Assembly (NCBI GenBank): GCA_046765875.1
Contig: JBKPSJ010000403.1
Coordinates: 1-8,926, forward strand
DNA from: DASRHY01 sp046765875
GTDB taxonomy: Bacteria; Actinomycetota; Actinomycetes; Propionibacteriales; Kribbellaceae
Length of the DNA: 8,926 bases
Direction: 5' to 3'
The translations under genes were made by a program, and so were the position numbers. The notes below the pieces were generated by a model. It ran no database searches, was not told the origin of the DNA, and saw nothing but the letters and a program-made list of their open reading frames with translations. This document shows, one piece after another, positions 5,695-8,926 of this stretch. Position 1 is the stretch's first letter. Every line of letters begins with the position of its first letter.

Positions 5695-6913
5695 TCAAGC
5701 TGCGACCGCGCGTTTGGCTGGGAAGGCGGTGTGCTCGTCGTAGTGCTGGTCGGTGGCTAGGCAGTGGTGCAGGCAGCCGAGGAGCCGCGCGAACAGGTTG
5801 CGCTGGGCGGCGGTGTGCCGGTCCCCGGCTTGGCGGCGGCGGTCGTAGTGGGCGCGGGCGCCGGGTGAGGCGGTGAGGGCGGCGAAGGCCCAGGTGTAGC
5901 CGGCGGCGGTGAGCCGGTTGTTCTTGACCCGCCGGTGCAAGACCGAGGTGGTCTTGCCGCTGGCGCGGGTGATCGGCGTGGCCCCGGCGTAGGCCTTGAG
6001 CCCTTTGCCATCTTGGAACCGTGATCGGTCGTCGCCGATCTCGGCGAGCACCCGGGCGCCGGTGAGTGGGCCAAGCCCTGGGAAGCTGGTGATGATCCCA
6101 GCGTCGGGGTGCCGGTCAAAAGACTCGGTCGCGGCTTGCTCGAGGTCGTCGGCGGCCGCGCACGCGGCGTCGAGTTGGCCGAGCAGGGCGAGGGTCTGGC
6201 GGCCCATGGCCTGCTCGACGAGGGGGAGCTGGCGCATCTGCGGTGCGCGCAGCCGGGCCGCCTCGGCGGCGATGCCGCGTGTGCGCCCGGCGCGCTTGAG
6301 CAGCGACCGCAGCTGGCTGGTGGTCAGCCTGGCGGCAGCGGCCGGGTCGGGGGCGGCCGCCAAGATGGCGCGGGCCTCCGGCCGGGTGATCCTGCCCCCG
6401 CGCGTCGGCGAAGGCGGCCAGGAAGCCGGGGTAGTACTCGCGCAGATGCGCGCGCAGCTTGTTGTGCGCGGTGGTGCGCGACCAGACGGCGTCTTGCTGG
6501 GCGCGTGCGAGAACCGCGATGGCCTGGGCGAGTTCGGAGTCGGCGGGCAGCGGCCGGTGCGCGTGGGAGTCGGTGCGCAGGATGTTGGCGAGCACGACCG
6601 CGTCGCCGTGGTCGGACTTGCGGCCGGCGACCGAGTGCCGGTCGCGGTAGCGCGCCACGGCCATCGGGTTGATCGGGTAGACCTGCCGCCCGGTGGCGCG
6701 CAGGCAGGCAGTCAGCAGCCCGCGCGGGGTCTCGATCGCCACCGGGATCGGGTCCTCGGCGCTGTCGCCGTGCTCGGCGAGCAGGGCCAGCAGCGCTGCC
6801 AGTCCGGACGCGTCGTCGTCAATCCGGCGCCGGGCCAGCAACTGGCCGTCTGGGTCGACCAGGGCGATGTCGTGGTGGTCTTCGGCCCAGTCGATCCCGC
6901 AGAACACGTTCAT
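5695..6913 (-). pseudogene. IS110-family transposase, interrupted by a one-base frameshift
   Basis: Two frames together give a full-length (about 405 residues) DEDD/Tnp_20 transposase. The N-terminal RuvC-like part starts at ATG 6913 (MNVFCGIDWAEDHHD) and shows Asp8, Glu61 in AIETPRG, and Asp101/Asp104 in KSDHGDA. The C-terminal part has FPGLGPLTGARVLAEIGD and ATPITRASGKTTS; the serine encoded at 5961-5959 is the candidate catalytic serine of this family. The frames join at codon 173, in a run of five C on the plus strand (6395-6399): with four, the protein reads ADARGRITRPEARAIL without a break. A natural +1 insertion or a homopolymer sequencing error would both explain it; programmed frameshifting is not usual in IS110. 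A GGAAGGAG ribosome binding site precedes the ATG. IS110 enzymes act without terminal inverted repeats, guided by an RNA made from the element's non-coding end. Confidence 0.85.
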
Positions 6914-7114
6914 GAACTCTCCTTCCTCGTCCCTTCCTCGTCTGGGTTGTGGATGCGCTGGCCAGGGCCGCGCGGGGTCACGCACGCTCCCTAATGGAAG
7001 GGCTCACAGGCACCGCCATCCGATCAGCCGTTCGTGACCTCAGCTGCCCGCAGGGCCCCGGTCCTGTCTGGAACTCACACGGCTCCGGCCAGGATGAGGG
7101 GTCTGATCCCGCGG
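6914..7114 (-). ncRNA. Candidate bridge-RNA leader of the IS110 element
   Basis: The ~200 non-coding bases upstream of the transposase correspond to the left-end region that, in the IS110 group (for example IS621), encodes the structured bridge RNA directing recombination. Read on the minus strand it has several hairpin-forming stretches: GCCC-TGC-GGGC (about 7058-7048) and CAGC...GCTG a little further on (about 7044-7023). No open frame of note covers it. The existence of an RNA, its ends and its target- and donor-binding loops are inference from family knowledge. Confidence 0.4.
6921..6942 (-). repeat. Tandem 11-bp duplication carrying the ribosome binding site
   Basis: The minus strand shows GACGAGGAAGG twice without a gap, directly before AGAGTTCATG of the transposase. 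Each copy holds a purine-rich GAGGAAGG; the copy next to the gene merges with AGGAG and is correctly spaced, the other lies 11 bases further upstream. Confidence 0.85.
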
Positions 7115-7128
7115 GTGGCTCAAGCCAC
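7115..7128. repeat. Short perfect hairpin GTGGC-TCAA-GCCAC
   Basis: Five paired bases around a TCAA loop (the T and A can also pair to give six). It lies near the presumed left boundary of the IS110 element and may mark its subterminal region, but no function can be assigned. Confidence 0.4.
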
Positions 7129-7305
7129 GACCAGCCCTACCGGCACCCACCACGCTCCCGGCGGATACCGACCGGGCGTGTCGCCGCAACCCGACCGGCG
7201 CCCAGTCCTCGAGCCAGGATTCGATCCGCGATAGCGGTACGGTTCCGCGTTGCTAGGGATCCGCTCTTCATCGACCGCTTTGAGCGTTGGAGCGGGGAAG
7301 GCGTG
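7129..7305. other. Non-coding stretch between the IS110 and IS3 elements
   Basis: No frame here has start signals or a recognisable product. On the minus strand one frame (ADRILARGLGAGRVAATRPV) has a mildly protein-like composition, but it is short and lacks a ribosome binding site. A weak hairpin CCGCT...AGCGG lies at about 7275-7295. It is probably the remnant of the sequence into which the two elements inserted. Confidence 0.35.
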
Positions 7306-7333
7306 TGAATCGCCCCGGGTCTGATGGAGGCTC
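7306..7333 (+). repeat. Left inverted repeat of the IS3-family element
   Basis: Starts TGAATCGCCCCGGGT and pairs with the right repeat with four mismatches. It lies 25 bases before the orfA start codon, and its inner end (GGAGGCTC) is also shared. Confidence 0.85.
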
Positions 7334-7357
7334 TCAAGCCAGTGAAGGATGAGAGTC

Positions 7358-7678
7358 ATGGCAGCACCGAGGAAGTACAGCGTGGAGCTGGTGGAGCGGG
7401 CGACCCGGATGGCGTTGGAGGCCCGGCAGGACCCGGCGTCTGGTCGGGGTGCGATCAAGCGGATCGCTGACCAGCTCGGGATCCACCCCGAGGCGTTGCG
7501 GACCTGGGTGCGCCAGGCCGAGGTCGACGGCGGCGTGCGACCGGGCACCACGACCGACGACGCGAGGCGCATCGCCGAGCTCGAGCGTGAGGTCCGCGAG
7601 TTGCGTCGGGCCAACGAGATCCTGAAGACCTCCGCGGCGTTTTTCGCCGCAGCGGAGCTCGACCGCAAGATCAAGTAG
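7358..7678 (+). CDS. IS3-family transposase OrfA
   Basis: This 106-residue protein is the DNA-binding subunit of the transposase. It has a helix-turn-helix (IKRIADQLGIHPEALRTWVRQ, about residues 32-52) that recognises the element ends, followed by a leucine-zipper-like coiled coil (RRIAELEREVRELRRANEIL) for oligomerisation. ATG 7358 is preferred over ATG 7349 because GAAGG (7344-7348) is well spaced only for the later start. It overlaps no other gene; orfB continues in the -1 frame, which is open from the T5 run at 7640-7644 onwards, so a fusion OrfAB could arise by -1 frameshifting there. The TAG stop is at 7676-7678. This subunit looks intact. Confidence 0.9.
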   Translation: MAAPRKYSVELVERATRMALEARQDPASGRGAIKRIADQLGIHPEALRTWVRQAEVDGGVRPGTTTDDARRIAELEREVRELRRANEILKTSAAFFAAAELDRKIK

Positions 7679-7701
7679 CAGCGCAGGGTGCTGCCCGCGA
7701 G

Positions 7702-8705
7702 GTGCCGGTCGCGGTGGTCGTCGACTACATCGATGCCCACCGGGACCGCGTCGTCGAGGGCACGAAGCTCGGAGTCGAGCCGATCTGCGTGGTCCTGCGG
7801 GAGGCGGGCGTGCAGATCGCTCCGAGTACCTACTACGCGGCCAAGACCAGGCCGCGCTCGGCGCGTGCGATCCGGGACGCCGAGCTGGTCGAGGACATCA
7901 GGGTCGCCCACACGGCGAATCTGGGTGTCTACGGAGCACGGAAGATCCACGCCGCGTTGAATCGCGAGGGCATCCCGGTCGCCCGGTGCACCGTGGAGCG
8001 GCTGATGCGCGCCGAGGGGTTACGTGGGATCCGCCGCGAGAACCGACGTCGGACCACCATCGCCGACGGCGCCGAGACCGTGCTGAGACTGAGCGGCCTG
8101 AAGACCTGGTGAAGCGAAGGTTCGTCGCCGAGGCACCCAACCAGCTGTGGGTGGCCGACCTGACCTACGTCCGCACCCACTCCGGCTGGGTCTACGCCGC
8201 GTTCGTCATCGACGTCTTCAGCCGAATGGTGGTGGGGTGGCAGGTGTCCACGTCGCTGCGTACCGACCTGGCGCTGGACGCCCTCGACATGGGCCTGTGG
8301 GCCAGGCAGCGCGCCGGTCAAGACGTCACCGGACTCACGCACCACTCGGACAGGGGCGTGCAGTATCGAGCTCTTCGCTACACCGAACGGCTCGCCGAGG
8401 CCGAGGCCGTCGCATCGGTCGGTTCGAAGGGCGACTCGTATGACAACGCGATGGCCGAGGCGTTCAACTCGCTGTTCAAGGCCGAGTGCATCCGCAACCC
8501 GGCCATGCGCCCGAACGGCGGCTGGAAGTCCGTCGGCGACGTCGAGATCGCAGTCGCCGAGTACGTCGACTGGTTCAACCACCGACGCCTCCACGGCGAG
8601 ATCGGCCTCGTCCCACCAGTCGAGCTCGAGGCCACCCACTGGGCATCCCAGCCGGCAACGGACTACCGTGAAACCTCGGTCCTCACCGAGATCGGAACCA
8701 AGTAA
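7702..8705 (+). pseudogene. IS3-family transposase OrfB (DDE integrase), frameshifted
   Basis: The catalytic subunit lies in two frames. The first, from GTG 7702, gives the HTH_21-like part (IAPSTYYAAKTR, GVYGARKIHAALNREG, VARCTVERLMRAEGLRGI) and stops at 8110-8112. The second carries the integrase core with all three acidic residues: Asp in LWVADLTYV (8157-8159), Asp in HHSDRGVQY (8349-8351) and Glu in DNAMAEAFNS (8457-8459). The second Asp and the Glu have 35 residues between them, the DD(35)E spacing of IS3 and retroviral integrases. The C-terminus WFNHRRLHGEIGLVPPVELE is normal and the TAA is at 8703-8705. The break is explained by an imperfect 11-bp tandem duplication (8071-8081 and 8082-8092): removing one copy restores ADGAETERPEDLVKRRF in one frame. 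Confidence 0.88.
8071..8092 (+). repeat. Imperfect 11-bp tandem duplication breaking orfB
   Basis: Two adjacent 11-base units beginning GCCGAGAC and GCTGAGAC match at 8 of 11 positions. Taking out 11 bases rejoins the two orfB frames exactly, so this is the likely inactivating event, although the imperfect match means it is either old or not a simple slip. Confidence 0.6.
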
Positions 8706-8707
8706 CC

Positions 8708-8735
8708 GAGCCTCCACGAAACCCGGGGCGGTTCA
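8708..8735 (-). repeat. Right inverted repeat of the IS3-family element
   Basis: Read inward on the minus strand it starts TGAACCGCCCCGGGT and matches the left repeat at 24 of 28 positions. It begins three bases after the orfB stop codon. Confidence 0.85.
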
Positions 8736-8744
8736 GAGTGACGT

Positions 8745-8926
8745 TGAAGCGTCCCGGGTTTGATGCATCCTCGGTTATGTGTGTGCGGCCGGTTGGTCGT
8801 CACGGGTTTGTGCATAGTAGTCGGCCTCGGCTTCGGCGGGTGGGCGTCGGTCGAGGCGGTGCATGAGTCGGCGGGTGTTGTACCAGTGCACCCAGTCGGC
8901 GGTGATGGCTTCGACGTCGCTGAGGC
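8745..8926 (-). mobile_element. Second IS3-family element, right end only, opposite orientation
   Basis: A 28-bp terminal repeat (8745-8772, TGAAGCGTCCCGGGTTTG...) matches the left repeat of the neighbouring element at 22 of 28 positions and its right repeat at 21 of 28. It is followed inward by the C-terminus of an OrfB on the minus strand. The rest of the element lies beyond the window. Only 9 bp separate it from the first IS3 element. Confidence 0.75.
8775..8926 (-). CDS. IS3-family transposase OrfB, C-terminal part
   Basis: The minus strand reads, from the window edge, LSDVEAITADWVHWYNTRRL, then MHRLDRRPPAEAEADYYAQT, then RDDQPAAHT and TAA (8777-8775). 'WV.WYN.RRL......PP.E.E..YYAQ' is the standard end of IS3-family OrfB integrases after the catalytic glutamate. 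The sequence differs clearly from the C-terminus of the neighbouring OrfB (WFNHRRLHGEIG), so it is a related but distinct element and not a second copy. The catalytic residues lie outside the window, so activity cannot be judged. Confidence 0.85.
   Translation of the reverse strand, partial: LSDVEAITADWVHWYNTRRLMHRLDRRPPAEAEADYYAQTRDDQPAAHT

Larger units (their letters stand above)
5695..7128 (-). mobile_element. IS110-family insertion sequence, boundaries approximate
   Basis: The element comprises the broken transposase gene and its roughly 200-base leader. IS110 elements lack clear inverted repeats and make little or no target duplication, so the ends cannot be fixed from sequence alone. 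The left end is placed near the hairpin at 7115-7128 because the sequence beyond changes character; the right end should lie within some tens of bases below 5695, possibly inside the region described as a decayed gene. Confidence 0.5.
7306..8735 (+). mobile_element. IS3-family insertion sequence, complete ends, 1430 bp
   Basis: The element is bounded by imperfect 28-bp inverted repeats (24 of 28 match) that begin TGAA and end TTCA, and carries orfA and orfB in the usual order and spacing. Length and organisation fit the IS3 family, and the OrfB sequence is of the IS6110-like actinobacterial type (LWVADLTYV, WFNHRRLHGEIG). The flanking triplets are GTG on the left and GAG on the right, so no exact target duplication is visible. 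The transposase frame is broken in orfB, so this copy should not move by itself. Confidence 0.88.

Noticed and set aside
6363..6913. Programmed frameshift in the IS110 transposase
   Set aside because: IS110 enzymes are normally made from one frame; a single extra base in a homopolymer explains the break more simply.
5996..6994. 332-codon plus-strand open frame
   Set aside because: Antisense of the IS110 transposase, which shows the DEDD and serine motifs in its own strand.
7211..7232. tRNA T-arm-like GGATTCGATCC
   Set aside because: The base before TTC is A, the flanking bases do not form a 5-bp stem, and no acceptor or anticodon arm is found nearby.
7929..8717. 262-codon minus-strand open frame
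   Set aside because: Antisense of IS3 orfB; it even runs past the element's stop codon into the inverted repeat.
1..8926. CRISPR array or defence system
   Set aside because: No regularly spaced repeats, and no cas, toxin-antitoxin or restriction genes recognised on either strand.

Overview
The window is high-GC DNA with strongly GC-rich third codon positions. The gene families point to an actinomycete: a FtsK-like transfer ATPase, a TetR-controlled acyl-CoA ligase/SDR operon, and IS110 and IS3 elements of actinobacterial type. A Nocardioides/Mycobacteriales-like host is plausible, but the genus cannot be fixed from the sequence. The intact genes lie only in the middle; both flanks are mobile-element debris.

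Positions 1-913 hold remains of what looks like an integrative conjugative element. On the minus strand are the frameshifted C-terminus of a FtsK/TraB-like DNA translocase and the start of a small gene running off the left edge. On the plus strand are a truncated small ORF with a good ribosome binding site and a piece of the FtsK Walker-B region. The pieces point away from each other, so a local inversion plus deletions must have happened. A further orphan coding fragment lies at about 710-890.

Positions 914-5216 are the intact core. A minus-strand operon reads SDR oxidoreductase (3619-4413), saccharopine-dehydrogenase-like NAD(P)-binding protein (2475-3611), acyl-CoA ligase (914-2473), with gaps of 7 and 1 bases. 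It diverges from a TetR-family regulator (4536-5216). The shared 122-base intergenic region carries three alternating GTCAAG/CTTGAC half-sites, one of which covers a TTGACA -35 box of the operon, so the regulator very probably represses the operon and perhaps itself. The set suggests CoA activation of a carboxylic acid followed by redox steps; the substrate cannot be read from the sequence.

Positions 5217-8926 are an insertion-sequence island: a decayed gene of unknown function (5304-5694); an IS110-family transposase split by one extra base in a G run (5695-6913) with a leader that may encode a bridge RNA; a complete IS3-family element with defined 28-bp inverted repeats (7306-8735) whose orfB is broken by an 11-bp imperfect tandem duplication; and, 9 bp further on, the end of a second, related IS3-family element in opposite orientation (8745 to the right edge). 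No tRNA, rRNA or CRISPR was seen. The most interesting points are the composite operator, the uncharacterised three-gene operon, the inverted transfer-gene relics and the candidate bridge RNA leader.
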